Below are positions 53,632-62,604 of a stretch of DNA of 64,000 bases, one piece after another (position 1 is the first letter of the stretch; each line of letters opens with the position of its first letter). The notes under the pieces were generated by a model. It did not search any database and had not been told where the DNA came from. It saw nothing but the letters and a program-made list of their open reading frames with translations. The stretch is from the NCBI GenBank assembly GCA_902573735.1, contig CACGLH010000004.1, positions 44,737 to 108,736 on the forward strand, written 5' to 3'. This stretch comes from an uncultured Alphaproteobacteria bacterium. Lineage in GTDB: Bacteria; Pseudomonadota; Alphaproteobacteria; Rhodobacterales; Rhodobacteraceae. The translations under genes were made by a program, and so were the position numbers.

Positions 53632-56425
53632 AGATGCAATTATCAAAACAATAGAATTTAGTTTAAATGGTAAAATTGTTTCTGCTTCCAATGATGAAAC
53701 TATTTGGCAAGTAGCTAAGCGATTAAGTCTTGAGATACCCCACTTATGTTGGAAAGATAGTCCTGGATATCGTGCTGATGGAAATTGTAGAGCCTGCATG
53801 GTTGAAATAGAAGGTGAAAGGACTTTAGCTGCTTCTTGTTTGAGAAAGCCCACTCCTGGAATGAAAGTAGTAACTTCAGGTAAAAGAGTTGAAAAAAATA
53901 GAGAGTTAGTCTTTGAGCTTTTGAAATCTGATATGCCAAAGCGTGAAGAAAGTCCTGATCCAGATTCACACTTTTGGGACCAAACCATCAAAGTTTTAGG
54001 TGAGAAAAGTTCTCGTTTTCCAAGTTCTCGGCCTGGAGCTTCTAAAGAAATTCCTGTTGATAGTATATTTCATGATGATTCACATCCTTCTATTGCTGTA
54101 AATTTAGATGCATGTATATCGTGTGGTCTTTGTGAAAGAGCTTGTAAAGAAATACAAGTCAATGATGTTATTGGTATGGGAAATAGAGGTGAATCTTCTA
54201 AACCTATTTTTGATTTAGAAGACCCTATGGGGTTAAGTTCGTGTGTAGCATGTGGTGAATGTGTACAGGCATGTCCAACCGGTGCTTTAATGGAAAAAAG
54301 TCTTTTAAATAAAGATTCCACCAAAAGAGAAATTTACCCGGATAAAGTTGTTGATAGTGTGTGTCCATTTTGTGGTGTTGGTTGTCAAACCTCTGTAAGT
54401 ATAAAAGGGAATGACATTGTTAAAGTAGATGGGAGACAGGGTCCAGCTAATCGTGGTAAACTCTGCGTAAAAGGTCGATTTGGTATGGATTATGTTATGT
54501 CTCCAGAGAGATTAACAAAACCTCTAATAAGATTGCAAACAGCTAAAAAATATCCAGAAGCAAACCTGAATTTCAATGATATACATAAAACTTTTAGAGA
54601 AGCTACATGGGAAGAAGCCTTACAAGTAGCTGCAGATGGATTTTTAAGGATTTTAAAAAAATACGGTGGAGACTTTTTATGTGGATTTGGTTCAGCTAAA
54701 GGAACAAATGAGGAAGCTTATTTATTCCAAAAGTTTATCAGGCAGGCTTTTGGAACAAATAATGTGGATCATTGTACCAGGTTATGCCATGCGTCCTCTG
54801 TAGCAGCTTTGATGGAAGGTATTGGCAGTGGTGCTGTATCAGCTCCATTTACTGCAGCTGATGATAGTGACTGTATAATGGTTATAGGGGCAAGACCTGA
54901 GCAAAATCATCCGGTAGCTGCTACCTATCTAAAACAAGCCGCTAAGCGAGGCGCTAAACTTTTAGTCTTTGACCCTAGAAAACAAAATTTAATGCGTCAT
55001 GCCTCTCATCCAGTAATTTTTAGGCCTGGTTGTGATGTTGCACTCCTAAATTCAATGATACATGTCATTATTGAAGAAAAACTCTATGATGAACAATATA
55101 TTCAAGCGAACGTAGAGGGATTTGAAGCTCTTGAGAAAAAAGTAAAGGACTTTTCACCTGAATCAATGGAAGAAATTTCCGGAGTTCCTGCCGATTACGT
55201 GCGTGAGTTTTCTAGAATTTATGCTAATTCAGAAAATTCAATCATTTTTTGGGGTATGGGTGTTTCTCAACATGTTCATGGTACAGACAATTCTAGGTGT
55301 TTGATTGCTTTGTCTTTAATAACGGGTCATGTAGGAAGACCTGGTACAGGTTTACACCCATTAAGAGGCCAGAATAATGTACAGGGCGCATCTGATGCTG
55401 GTTTGATACCGATGGTGTACCCAAATTACCAATCAGTTGAAGATGTAGATATTAGAAATTTTTTCGAAGATAAATGGGGTCGCTCTTTGGATCCGACAAA
55501 GGGTCTTACAGTAGTGGAAATAATGAATCGTATTGTTAGCAGTCAAATGTTTGGAATGTATGTAATGGGAGAAAATCCTGCTATGTCTGATCCTGATCAA
55601 AATCATGCTCGATTAGCTTTATCAAAATTGCAACATTTAGTAGTTCAGGACATATTTTTTACTGAAACTGCTTGGTTTGCAGATGTTATTTTTCCTGCAT
55701 CTGCTCAACCTGAAAAAGCAGGAACTTATACCAACTCCAATCGTCAAGTTCAGATCGGTTTTCCTGTACGAAAAACTCCTGGTGAAGCCAAACAAGACTG
55801 GAAATTAATTGTTGATTTGGCCAAGAGGTGTGGGCTCACTTGGGATTATAAAAATGTTTCGGCTGTTTATGAAGAAATGGCTTCCACAATGTCTAGTTTA
55901 AATAATATATCCTGGCAAAGATTAGAAAAAGAGGGTGCGGTATGTTATCCAGTAGATGACGAAACAAGTTTTGGTAATGAAATATTATTCTCTGAAGGAT
56001 TTCCAACATCAAATGGAAAAGCAAAGATTGTTCCAGCAGATCTAATGCCACCAGATGAAAGACCTAATAAAAAATATCCTTTTATTTTAACTACTGGTCG
56101 ATTATTAGAACACTGGCATACCGGAGCAATGACAAGAAGATCTTCTATGTTAGAAGCTCAAGAACCAATACCTACAGTATCCATGCATCCATATGATATC
56201 AGAAAGTTAGGACTGAAAAGAGGAGAAAATGTTTTGGTAGAAACTCAAAGAGGAATAATAGAAATTCTTTTAAGAGAAGATAGGGATGTTAGTAAAGGTA
56301 TGCTTTTCATACCTTTTTGTTTTACAGAGTCCCCTGCCAATAAGTTGACAAATCCTCATTTAGATCCTTACGGTAAGATTCCCGAATTCAAGTATGCAGC
56401 AGCTAGAGTTTATAAAGTCAATTAA
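53615..56425 (+). CDS. fdhA: NAD-dependent formate dehydrogenase alpha subunit (Mo/W)
   Basis: A 936-residue catalytic subunit. The N-terminus has a plant-type [2Fe-2S] site (C45, C58, C61, C75), then two ferredoxin clusters (CISCGLCERACK and CVACGECVQACP) and CPFCGVGC, the cluster of the molybdopterin domain. The metal is held by a cysteine, C391, in CTRLCHASSV, followed by the catalytic histidine H392; there is no selenocysteine. The MGD-binding domain ends with EHWHTGAMTRR and FIPFCFTESPANKLT. It oxidises formate to CO2 and supplies NADH. Its ATG overlaps fdhB with a GAGGAATTA Shine-Dalgarno. FdsC/FdhD and FdsD homologues do not follow in this operon. Confidence 0.95.
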   Translation: MALDDKDAIIKTIEFSLNGKIVSASNDETIWQVAKRLSLEIPHLCWKDSPGYRADGNCRACMVEIEGERTLAASCLRKPTPGMKVVTSGKRVEKNRELVFELLKSDMPKREESPDPDSHFWDQTIKVLGEKSSRFPSSRPGASKEIPVDSIFHDDSHPSIAVNLDACISCGLCERACKEIQVNDVIGMGNRGESSKPIFDLEDPMGLSSCVACGECVQACPTGALMEKSLLNKDSTKREIYPDKVVDSVCPFCGVGCQTSVSIKGNDIVKVDGRQGPANRGKLCVKGRFGMDYVMSPERLTKPLIRLQTAKKYPEANLNFNDIHKTFREATWEEALQVAADGFLRILKKYGGDFLCGFGSAKGTNEEAYLFQKFIRQAFGTNNVDHCTRLCHASSVAALMEGIGSGAVSAPFTAADDSDCIMVIGARPEQNHPVAATYLKQAAKRGAKLLVFDPRKQNLMRHASHPVIFRPGCDVALLNSMIHVIIEEKLYDEQYIQANVEGFEALEKKVKDFSPESMEEISGVPADYVREFSRIYANSENSIIFWGMGVSQHVHGTDNSRCLIALSLITGHVGRPGTGLHPLRGQNNVQGASDAGLIPMVYPNYQSVEDVDIRNFFEDKWGRSLDPTKGLTVVEIMNRIVSSQMFGMYVMGENPAMSDPDQNHARLALSKLQHLVVQDIFFTETAWFADVIFPASAQPEKAGTYTNSNRQVQIGFPVRKTPGEAKQDWKLIVDLAKRCGLTWDYKNVSAVYEEMASTMSSLNNISWQRLEKEGAVCYPVDDETSFGNEILFSEGFPTSNGKAKIVPADLMPPDERPNKKYPFILTTGRLLEHWHTGAMTRRSSMLEAQEPIPTVSMHPYDIRKLGLKRGENVLVETQRGIIEILLREDRDVSKGMLFIPFCFTESPANKLTNPHLDPYGKIPEFKYAAARVYKVN

Positions 56426-56426
56426 C

Positions 56427-57404
56427 TTAATTTTCTCTATTAGAAAATCCTCTTTCTTTAAAAGGTGTAATTTCAAACTCTAGTTTATAACATTTCGAAA
56501 AATGAGACGAAGAAGTAAAACCGGTAGCCATTGCAATCTGTAAAACATTCATTTCTGTTTGTAATAATAAGTGTCTAGCCTTTTGTAGTCTTGTTTTCAT
56601 ATAATAATTTTTAGGTGACAAATTAAAAAAACGCTGGAAAAGTCTTTCAAGTTGTCTCAATGAAATACCCAAACTTAAAGCAATATCAGATGGTTTCAAG
56701 GGTTCTTCTATATTTAATTCCATCATTTGAATGGCAGTTAATATCCTTGGGTTTCTTACCCCAACCCTATTTGGTATAAGAGGGAGTTGTTTGTCAAATT
56801 CTGTTCTTATTGAATCATGTAGGACTTGATCAGCAATTTTTTTTGCAAAATTCACTCCTTGATCCTGAGATATAATATTTAACATTAAATCAATTGAAGC
56901 TGTACCTCCTGCCGCAGAAAACCATTTTTTGTCAATTGTATAAATTGCATCAGAAATATTTAAATGTTCAAATTCTTCCTTTAAAGCCTCTCTATTTTCC
57001 CAGTGAATAGTAGAAGGAATATCATTAATTAAACCTGCTTTAGCTAAAACATAAGTTCCAGTACAAATAGATCCTATATAAATTTTTTTCCGAGATTCTT
57101 TTCTAATCCAATTAAGTAATTTTTTTGTTGTATTTTTCTTAATATTTTGTCCAGCACATAATATAACAAAATCATCATTATCTATTTGAGAAATTGGACT
57201 ATCAACTTTAAATAAAAAACCAGATGAACACTTCACTTTTTCACCATTTTCAGACATCAGTTTCCAAGTGTATATTTCTTTTTGAGCTTGTCTATTAGCT
57301 ATACGTAATGGTTCAATAGCATTACTAAATGCAATTAAAGAGAAATCATTAATAAGTACAAAAACAAAGTTTTTATATTTATTTTTTTTTTGAATATTCA
57401 TCAT
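56427..57404 (-). CDS. GlxA-type AraC family transcriptional regulator
   Basis: A 325-residue regulator with an N-terminal DJ-1/PfpI-like domain (NFVFVLINDFSLIAFSNAIEP, ILCAGQNIKK, GSICTGTYVLAKAGLI with the nucleophile-elbow cysteine) and a C-terminal AraC helix-turn-helix pair (about residues 220-320: IALSLGISLRQLERLFQRFF and IAMATGFTSSSHFSKCYKLE). This layout is that of GlxA/GbdR/CdhR regulators, which control glycine-betaine, carnitine or related catabolism. It is convergent with fdhA (two bases apart) and divergent from the DAHP synthase gene. The controlled genes cannot be read from here. Confidence 0.9.
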   Translation of the reverse strand: MMNIQKKNKYKNFVFVLINDFSLIAFSNAIEPLRIANRQAQKEIYTWKLMSENGEKVKCSSGFLFKVDSPISQIDNDDFVILCAGQNIKKNTTKKLLNWIRKESRKKIYIGSICTGTYVLAKAGLINDIPSTIHWENREALKEEFEHLNISDAIYTIDKKWFSAAGGTASIDLMLNIISQDQGVNFAKKIADQVLHDSIRTEFDKQLPLIPNRVGVRNPRILTAIQMMELNIEEPLKPSDIALSLGISLRQLERLFQRFFNLSPKNYYMKTRLQKARHLLLQTEMNVLQIAMATGFTSSSHFSKCYKLEFEITPFKERGFSNREN

Positions 57405-57558
57405 TAATTACTCAAGCTTCTTGCATAAACTATAAATAAGTGCTTAAAACAAAACTTATATTTTTGATATTCGATTGAAGAATTATTTTGGTCAATAATA
57501 AAATAGTATAATTATTTAGAATATTGAATTTGGTTTTGAATTTTTTTTGGTAAAAGCT

Positions 57559-58917
57559 ATGGATGAAGTTTGGAAAAAATCCTCTTGGAGAATTAAAAAA
57601 AAGCATCAAATGCCTGATTATGAAGACAAAGATCAACTTAATAAAGTTGTAAATTCACTTTGTAGTCTTCCTCCACTTGTATTTGCTGGAGAAGTTAGAA
57701 ACCTAAAAAATGATTTAGCAAAGGTTGAATCTGGAAAGGCTTTTTTATTGCAAGGTGGTGATTGCGCTGAAAGTTTTGAAGAATTCTCAGCTGATTTAAT
57801 TAGGGATACTTTTAAAGTATTATTAAAAATGGCTGTGGTTTTAACTTTTGGGGGTAAAAAACCTGTTGTTAAGATAGGTCGAATGGCTGGTCAATTTGCA
57901 AAACCCAGATCATCTGATTTTGAAATTATAAATGGTCAAAAGCTACCTTCATATAGAGGTGATATAATTAATGACATTTCTCCAACAGTAAAAGATAGAA
58001 TTCCTAATCCTGAAAGAATGTTGAAGGCTTACACTCAATCTTCCGCTTCTCTAAATCTACTTAGAGCTTTTAGCCAAGGTGGTTTTGCTGATATAAGCAG
58101 AGTACATTCTTGGGTTTTGGAAAGTACAAAAGGAGAAGATGGATATAAGAAATTCTTTGAATTAGCGACAAAAATAACAAATGCTTTAGAATTTATGAGC
58201 GCTGCTGGAGTAAATTCAAATAATTCAGATTCTTTGAGTAAAGTTGATTTTTATACAAGTCATGAAGCACTATTACTTGAATATGAGGAAGCTCTTTGTA
58301 GAGAAGATAGCACAACTGGTTTGCCTGTAGCAGGATCTGGCCACATGATATGGATAGGGGATAGAACTAGACAAATTGATGGTGCGCATGTTGAATTTTG
58401 TAAAGGAGTTCAAAATCCAATCGGTCTTAAGTGTGGTCCATCTCTAGATCCAGATGAATTAGTTCATCTTTGTCAAATTTTAAATCCAAAAAATGAACCT
58501 GGCAGGCTTACTCTAATTACTCGTTTTGGTTCTGATAAGATTGCCGAACATCTTCCTAAAATTATAAAGGCAGTGAATAATGCAAAATTAAGAACAGTAT
58601 GGTGTTGTGATCCAATGCATGGAAACACAATCAAATCTTCGAATGGTTTTAAAACTAGGCCATTTTCAAAAATATTAGATGAAGTAAAGTCATTTTTTAA
58701 AATTCATATGAATGAAGGAACATTTCCTGGTGGAGTTCACGTAGAAATGACTGGAAAAGACGTTACAGAATGTACTGGTGGTATAAAACTCATAAATGAT
58801 AATGACTTATCATCAAGATATCATACTGCTTGTGACCCAAGATTAAATGCTAGTCAATCCTTAGAATTAGCATTTTTAATTGCTGAAGAATTGGAATCTC
58901 TTGTTAATAATTCTTGA
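57559..58917 (+). CDS. Class II 3-deoxy-7-phosphoheptulonate (DAHP) synthase
   Basis: A 452-residue class II (plant-type) DAHP synthase, the first step of the shikimate pathway from PEP and erythrose 4-phosphate. Features: SSWRIKKKHQMPDYEDK, PPLVFAGEVRNLK, LLQGGDCAESFEEFSADLI (metal-site cysteine), GRMAGQFAKPRSSD, GLKCGPSLDPDE, and the late VWCCDPMHGNTIKS with CDPRLNASQSLELAF. The start could be TTG 57547; the ATG at 57559 gives the usual N-terminal WKKSSWR sequence and is preferred. It overlaps or abuts serB closely downstream (TGATAATGA). Regulatory N-terminal insert of plant-type enzymes is short here. Confidence 0.94.
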   Translation: MDEVWKKSSWRIKKKHQMPDYEDKDQLNKVVNSLCSLPPLVFAGEVRNLKNDLAKVESGKAFLLQGGDCAESFEEFSADLIRDTFKVLLKMAVVLTFGGKKPVVKIGRMAGQFAKPRSSDFEIINGQKLPSYRGDIINDISPTVKDRIPNPERMLKAYTQSSASLNLLRAFSQGGFADISRVHSWVLESTKGEDGYKKFFELATKITNALEFMSAAGVNSNNSDSLSKVDFYTSHEALLLEYEEALCREDSTTGLPVAGSGHMIWIGDRTRQIDGAHVEFCKGVQNPIGLKCGPSLDPDELVHLCQILNPKNEPGRLTLITRFGSDKIAEHLPKIIKAVNNAKLRTVWCCDPMHGNTIKSSNGFKTRPFSKILDEVKSFFKIHMNEGTFPGGVHVEMTGKDVTECTGGIKLINDNDLSSRYHTACDPRLNASQSLELAFLIAEELESLVNNS

Positions 58918-58919
58918 TA

Positions 58920-59786
58920 ATGAATGAATTAATAGGAATTATTACAAAAGATAATTATCTAAGTGATGGCCTAATCAAAGATGTTCTATGTATTGTTGGT
59001 GGATACAACCCATTAAGGTTAGGTGAAGCTGGTTGTCAATTCTCACTAAAAGATGCCGTTAATATTTCTAATTTGCAAAAAGTTAGATGTATGAAAGTTG
59101 ATGTGAACATTGTTTCAAAAATAAATCAAGAAAAACAGTTGCTTATAGCTGACATGGATAGCACCTTGATCAATGAAGAATGCATTGATGAACTTGCAAA
59201 GTTTACAGGTTTTTCGGATAAAGTTTTCCAAATTACCAAAGAAGCCATGAACGGAAAAATTTTATTTGCTAAATCTTTAATCAAAAGAACGGAGTTGTTA
59301 AAAGGAACAAATCTTGATATTTTGGAAGACTGTTTTAATAAATGTATTAGTATTTCTAAAGGAGCAAAAACTCTTATAAGTACAATGAATTCAAGAAACG
59401 CAAAAACCTATATTGTGTCTGGAGGGTATAATTTTTTTGTTAGTAAGGTTGCAAATTTACTCAAGGTAACTGATCATTTTGCCAATGATCTTGTTGTTAA
59501 AAATAGGGTTTTGTCAGGAAAACTAAAAAAACCCATAATTGATGAAATTCAAAAATACAATTTAATAAAGAGTATTTGTAAAAAACATAACCTGAGTGTA
59601 AAAAATGTTATATCAGTTGGAGATGGGGCTAATGATATAAAAATGTTGGCAAATACTGGTCATGGTGTTGCTTTTAAAAGTAAAAATATAGTAAAAGAGA
59701 ATACAAATATACATATTGATTATTCGGACTTAACATCACTTTTATTTTTACAAGGTATAAATGAAAAACAGTTTGTTAAGAGATAG
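58920..59786 (+). CDS. serB: Phosphoserine phosphatase SerB
   Basis: A 288-residue HAD-family phosphatase, the last step of serine synthesis. The nucleophile motif is LLIADMDSTLINEECIDEL (DxDST), then KAYIVSGGYNFF-type TYIVSGGYNFF motif II, and VISVGDGANDIKMLANTGHGVAF motif IV. The N-terminal 70 residues form a short ACT-like regulatory region. The ATG at 58920 is two bases after the DAHP synthase stop. A TTG at 58914 that overlaps the stop is less likely. It is followed by gmk three bases further, so translation is coupled. Confidence 0.92.
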   Translation: MNELIGIITKDNYLSDGLIKDVLCIVGGYNPLRLGEAGCQFSLKDAVNISNLQKVRCMKVDVNIVSKINQEKQLLIADMDSTLINEECIDELAKFTGFSDKVFQITKEAMNGKILFAKSLIKRTELLKGTNLDILEDCFNKCISISKGAKTLISTMNSRNAKTYIVSGGYNFFVSKVANLLKVTDHFANDLVVKNRVLSGKLKKPIIDEIQKYNLIKSICKKHNLSVKNVISVGDGANDIKMLANTGHGVAFKSKNIVKENTNIHIDYSDLTSLLFLQGINEKQFVKR

Positions 59787-59789
59787 TTC

Positions 59790-60449
59790 ATGGTAAATCA
59801 ACCTAAATTTAAAGGAATTTTAATTGTTATTTCCTCTCCATCTGGAGCAGGTAAAACCTCTTTAGCTAATTCAATTGTAGAAGAAAATGAAAATATTTCC
59901 TTTTCTACGTCTGTGACAACAAGACCGCCCAGAGACGGTGAAAAAAATGGAAGAGAATATCATTTTGTAGAAAAAGATCAGTTTAATCTAATGATCAAAA
60001 ATAAAAGATTTATTGAATATGCAGAGGTTTTTGGAAATTATTATGGAACTCTCAAAGATCAAATTGAGAATTTGCTAAATGATGGAAAAGATATAATTTT
60101 TGATGTAGATTGGCAGGGAGGTACCAAAATAAGAAACTCTTACCTTTCTCCGCTCGTAGTTTCTGTTTTTATTTTACCACCTAGCATTAAAACTTTACAT
60201 GAGAGATTATTAAACAGAAATAAAGATGATGATAGAACTGTTAAATTAAGAATGAAAGAGGCTCGTTCTGAGATTAGCCATTGGTCTGAATATCAATACA
60301 TTATGATAAATGATAATTTCGATAAAGTAAAAAAAAATATAGTGAAAATAATTGAGATAGAAAAAATGAGAAGAAATAAACGAATACTCTTACCTGATTT
60401 TATATCAAAATTGAACAACGAATTTGAAGAATTTATAAGTAATTCTTAA
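59790..60449 (+). CDS. gmk: Guanylate kinase Gmk
   Basis: A 219-residue kinase that converts GMP to GDP with ATP. The P-loop is VISSPSGAGKTSLANSI (about residues 12-28); the GMP-binding TTRPPRDGEKNGREYHFV motif and FIEYAEVFGNYYGTLKDQI lie in the N-terminal half, and IIFDVDWQGGTKIR follows. The C-terminal half has the lid RNKDDDRTVKLRMKEAR and ends with KLNNEF. Normal length. The ATG begins three bases after the serB stop, and a gamma carbonic anhydrase-like gene follows four bases later. So serB, gmk and the next genes form a cluster of housekeeping genes. Confidence 0.96.
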   Translation: MVNQPKFKGILIVISSPSGAGKTSLANSIVEENENISFSTSVTTRPPRDGEKNGREYHFVEKDQFNLMIKNKRFIEYAEVFGNYYGTLKDQIENLLNDGKDIIFDVDWQGGTKIRNSYLSPLVVSVFILPPSIKTLHERLLNRNKDDDRTVKLRMKEARSEISHWSEYQYIMINDNFDKVKKNIVKIIEIEKMRRNKRILLPDFISKLNNEFEEFISNS

Positions 60450-60453
60450 TATA

Positions 60454-60987
60454 ATGAGTATCTATGGTCTTAATAATTTTAAACCTAAGATAATTGATCC
60501 TTATAGTTTTTGGGTTGCTCCTAATTGTTATATTATTGGTAATGTCGTTATTTATTCAGGTGTATCTATTTGGTTTGGTGCAGTAATAAGGGGTGATAAT
60601 GAGAAGATCACCATTAAAAGCAAATGTAACATCCAAGAAAATTCAATATTACATACTGACAAGGGGTATCCTTTGGATATAGGTAGTGGTTGTACAATTG
60701 GACATTCTTGTATACTGCACGGGTGTAAAATCTCAAAAAACTCACTTATTGGAATGGGATCTATATTAATGAATGGTTCAAAGATAGGAGAAAATTGTAT
60801 TATTGGTGCAGGATCTTTAATTTTGCAGGATCAAATAATTCCAGACGGGACATTATCAATTGGTAGGCCAGCTAAAAAAATTCGAAAACTCACAAAACTA
60901 GAAATTAACTCTATTCAAAAGTCTGCAAATGGATATTTTGAAAAAATTAAATTATACAAAAATAATTTTGAAAAAATTGTATTTTAA
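60454..60987 (+). CDS. Gamma carbonic anhydrase-like hexapeptide protein
   Basis: A 177-residue left-handed beta-helix protein with tandem hexapeptide repeats (IGNVVIYSGVSIWFGAVIRGD, then IKSKCNIQENSILHTD, IGSGCTIGHSCILHGCKI and LIGMGSILMNGSKIG). Metal-binding histidines are seen in LHTDKG and GHSCILHGC, as in gamma carbonic anhydrases and the PaaY/YrdA proteins. The C-terminal helix follows. The active Glu and Arg of true gamma CAs are partly recognisable (VIRGDNEKI). A carbonic anhydrase would fit an organism that fixes CO2, but most members of this family lack proven activity. It is in the same run as gmk. Confidence 0.86.
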   Translation: MSIYGLNNFKPKIIDPYSFWVAPNCYIIGNVVIYSGVSIWFGAVIRGDNEKITIKSKCNIQENSILHTDKGYPLDIGSGCTIGHSCILHGCKISKNSLIGMGSILMNGSKIGENCIIGAGSLILQDQIIPDGTLSIGRPAKKIRKLTKLEINSIQKSANGYFEKIKLYKNNFEKIVF

Positions 60988-60995
60988 AATTTAAT

Positions 60996-61766
60996 ATGAA
61001 TTTATATCAGAAAAGATTTGAAATTAGATTCACTAAAAATAAAGATGAGCTTATTGAATCACAAAGATTAAGACATAAAATCTTTATAGATGAGATAGTT
61101 GCTTCTAATAAAAAAAAAGCTAAATTCAGAATAGAAAAAGATAAATTTGATGATTGTTATAAGCACTTAATAATAATTGATCATAAAGACCCCACTTCAT
61201 ATCCAAAAGGCAAAATAGTTGGGGTTACCAGAATAATGCTTAGTGATGAAATCCATAAAGAAATAGGTTTTTATAGTTCTCAAGAATTTAATTTAAGCCC
61301 TATAATATCAACTCAAAAAAAATGTTTAGAAATAGGCAGAACTTGTATTGATCCTAGTCATAGGAATACATTAATTTTACATTACTTGTGGATAGAAATT
61401 GGTGCTTTTTGTTCTAAAAATGATGTTGAATTATTATTCGGTGTTGCTTCTTTTAGAGGTAATGATGTTAACAAAATTTCAATGGCTTTAAGCTTTATTC
61501 ATCACGAATACTTAGCACCATCTGAAATGAGACCAAAAGCTTTAAAGGATGGATTTATAGCAATGAATATAATTCAAAAAAGTGCAATAAATAAATTAAA
61601 TGCTTTGAAGCAAATGCCAAGTTTATTGAAGAGTTATTTAAGATTAGGTGCAAAAGTTGGGGAGGGTGCTTTTATTGATAAAGAACTTAATACAATTGAT
61701 ATCCTTATTATTGTTGATGTTTTAAAAATGACTAAAAAATATAAAGTTTATTATGAAAAAAAATAA
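60996..61766 (+). CDS. olsB: L-ornithine N-alpha-acyltransferase OlsB-like
   Basis: A 256-residue GNAT-like acyltransferase of the OlsB (hemolysin-like) family. RQ-type SQRLRHKIFIDEIVASN is at the N-terminus, then YKHLIIIDHKDP and GKIVGVTRIML; KKCLEIGRTCIDPSHRN and LILHYLWIEIGAFC are the core motif. LFGVASFRGND and the APSEMRPKAL segment follow. OlsB makes lyso-ornithine lipid with acyl-ACP, the first step of phosphate-free ornithine lipid synthesis. The start of the acyltransferase partner (OlsA) overlaps its 3' end by 14 bases, which supports the pairing. Confidence 0.88.
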   Translation: MNLYQKRFEIRFTKNKDELIESQRLRHKIFIDEIVASNKKKAKFRIEKDKFDDCYKHLIIIDHKDPTSYPKGKIVGVTRIMLSDEIHKEIGFYSSQEFNLSPIISTQKKCLEIGRTCIDPSHRNTLILHYLWIEIGAFCSKNDVELLFGVASFRGNDVNKISMALSFIHHEYLAPSEMRPKALKDGFIAMNIIQKSAINKLNALKQMPSLLKSYLRLGAKVGEGAFIDKELNTIDILIIVDVLKMTKKYKVYYEKK

Positions 61767-62604
61767 GGAAAAATATACTTGGGATAAAGATAAAATTGAA
61801 TGTTATCCCACTATAAGTTTTTCAAAATTTGTAGTTGGATTTTTTAGACTTATAGTTTTTTTACCAGTTACATTTTTTTTTGTGTTTATTTATCTTTTTT
61901 TCATAGCTTTTTTTAAACCATTAAAATTATATAGCCCCATTTTTTTTATTAGAAAATTGTGGTCTTTATTAATCCTTGGATTATTTGGGCTAAAGCTCAA
62001 AGTTGTTGGAAAACAATCTAACAATTCTAAAATATTTGTTTGTAACCATATTTCTTGGACAGACATTCTGGTAATACAAAGCGTTATGGATATTATATTT
62101 ATAGCAAAGTCTGAAGTAAAAAAAATGCCTGGCTTGGGGTTCCTTGCAAGTATTGCAAATACAATTTTTATTGATAGGAACCCTCAAAAAATTTCAGAAG
62201 ATTCTCATTTAATAAAAAAAATTATCAAAAAAGGAGCATCTATTTGTTTTTTTCCTGAAGGAACAAGTACTGATGGACTTAGGGTGCTCAAATTTAAATC
62301 TGGATTTTTTCAATTATTATTTGATAAAAATTTAAACATTAAAAATGAGTGTAGCACAGTTCAACCACTTTCTATATACTATAAGGTAAATAACAAAAAA
62401 TTATCGAAAGATTTTTATGGTTGGTGGGGCAGCATGAGTATTATATCTCATATCATTAAAATTTTGTGCCTATCATCTGGATCAGTAATTCTGAAGTTTC
62501 ATAAACCTCTTGATAGTAAAGATTTTAATAACAGAAAAGAACTTACAATTGCTGTAGAAAGTATAATTTCTGAAGATATTTCCAATCAAATATTAAATAA
62601 TTAA
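61753..62604 (+). CDS. olsA: 1-acyl-glycerol-3-phosphate-type acyltransferase OlsA-like
   Basis: A 283-residue membrane acyltransferase of the PlsC/LPLAT family. N-terminal hydrophobic segments ([20 protein letters not shown] and FIAFFKPLK) precede the catalytic motif [12 protein letters not shown] (NHxSWxD, with the catalytic His and Asp), then [20 protein letters not shown] and [14 protein letters not shown], the substrate-binding FPEG motif. OlsA acylates lyso-ornithine lipid. The ATG overlaps olsB by 14 bases. The stop overlaps the eno stop by four bases on the opposite strand. Ornithine lipid would save phosphate in oligotrophic seawater. Confidence 0.88.
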   Translation: MKKNKEKYTWDKDKIECYPTISFSKFVVGFFRLIVFLPVTFFFVFIYLFFIAFFKPLKLYSPIFFIRKLWSLLILGLFGLKLKVVGKQSNNSKIFVCNHISWTDILVIQSVMDIIFIAKSEVKKMPGLGFLASIANTIFIDRNPQKISEDSHLIKKIIKKGASICFFPEGTSTDGLRVLKFKSGFFQLLFDKNLNIKNECSTVQPLSIYYKVNNKKLSKDFYGWWGSMSIISHIIKILCLSSGSVILKFHKPLDSKDFNNRKELTIAVESIISEDISNQILNN

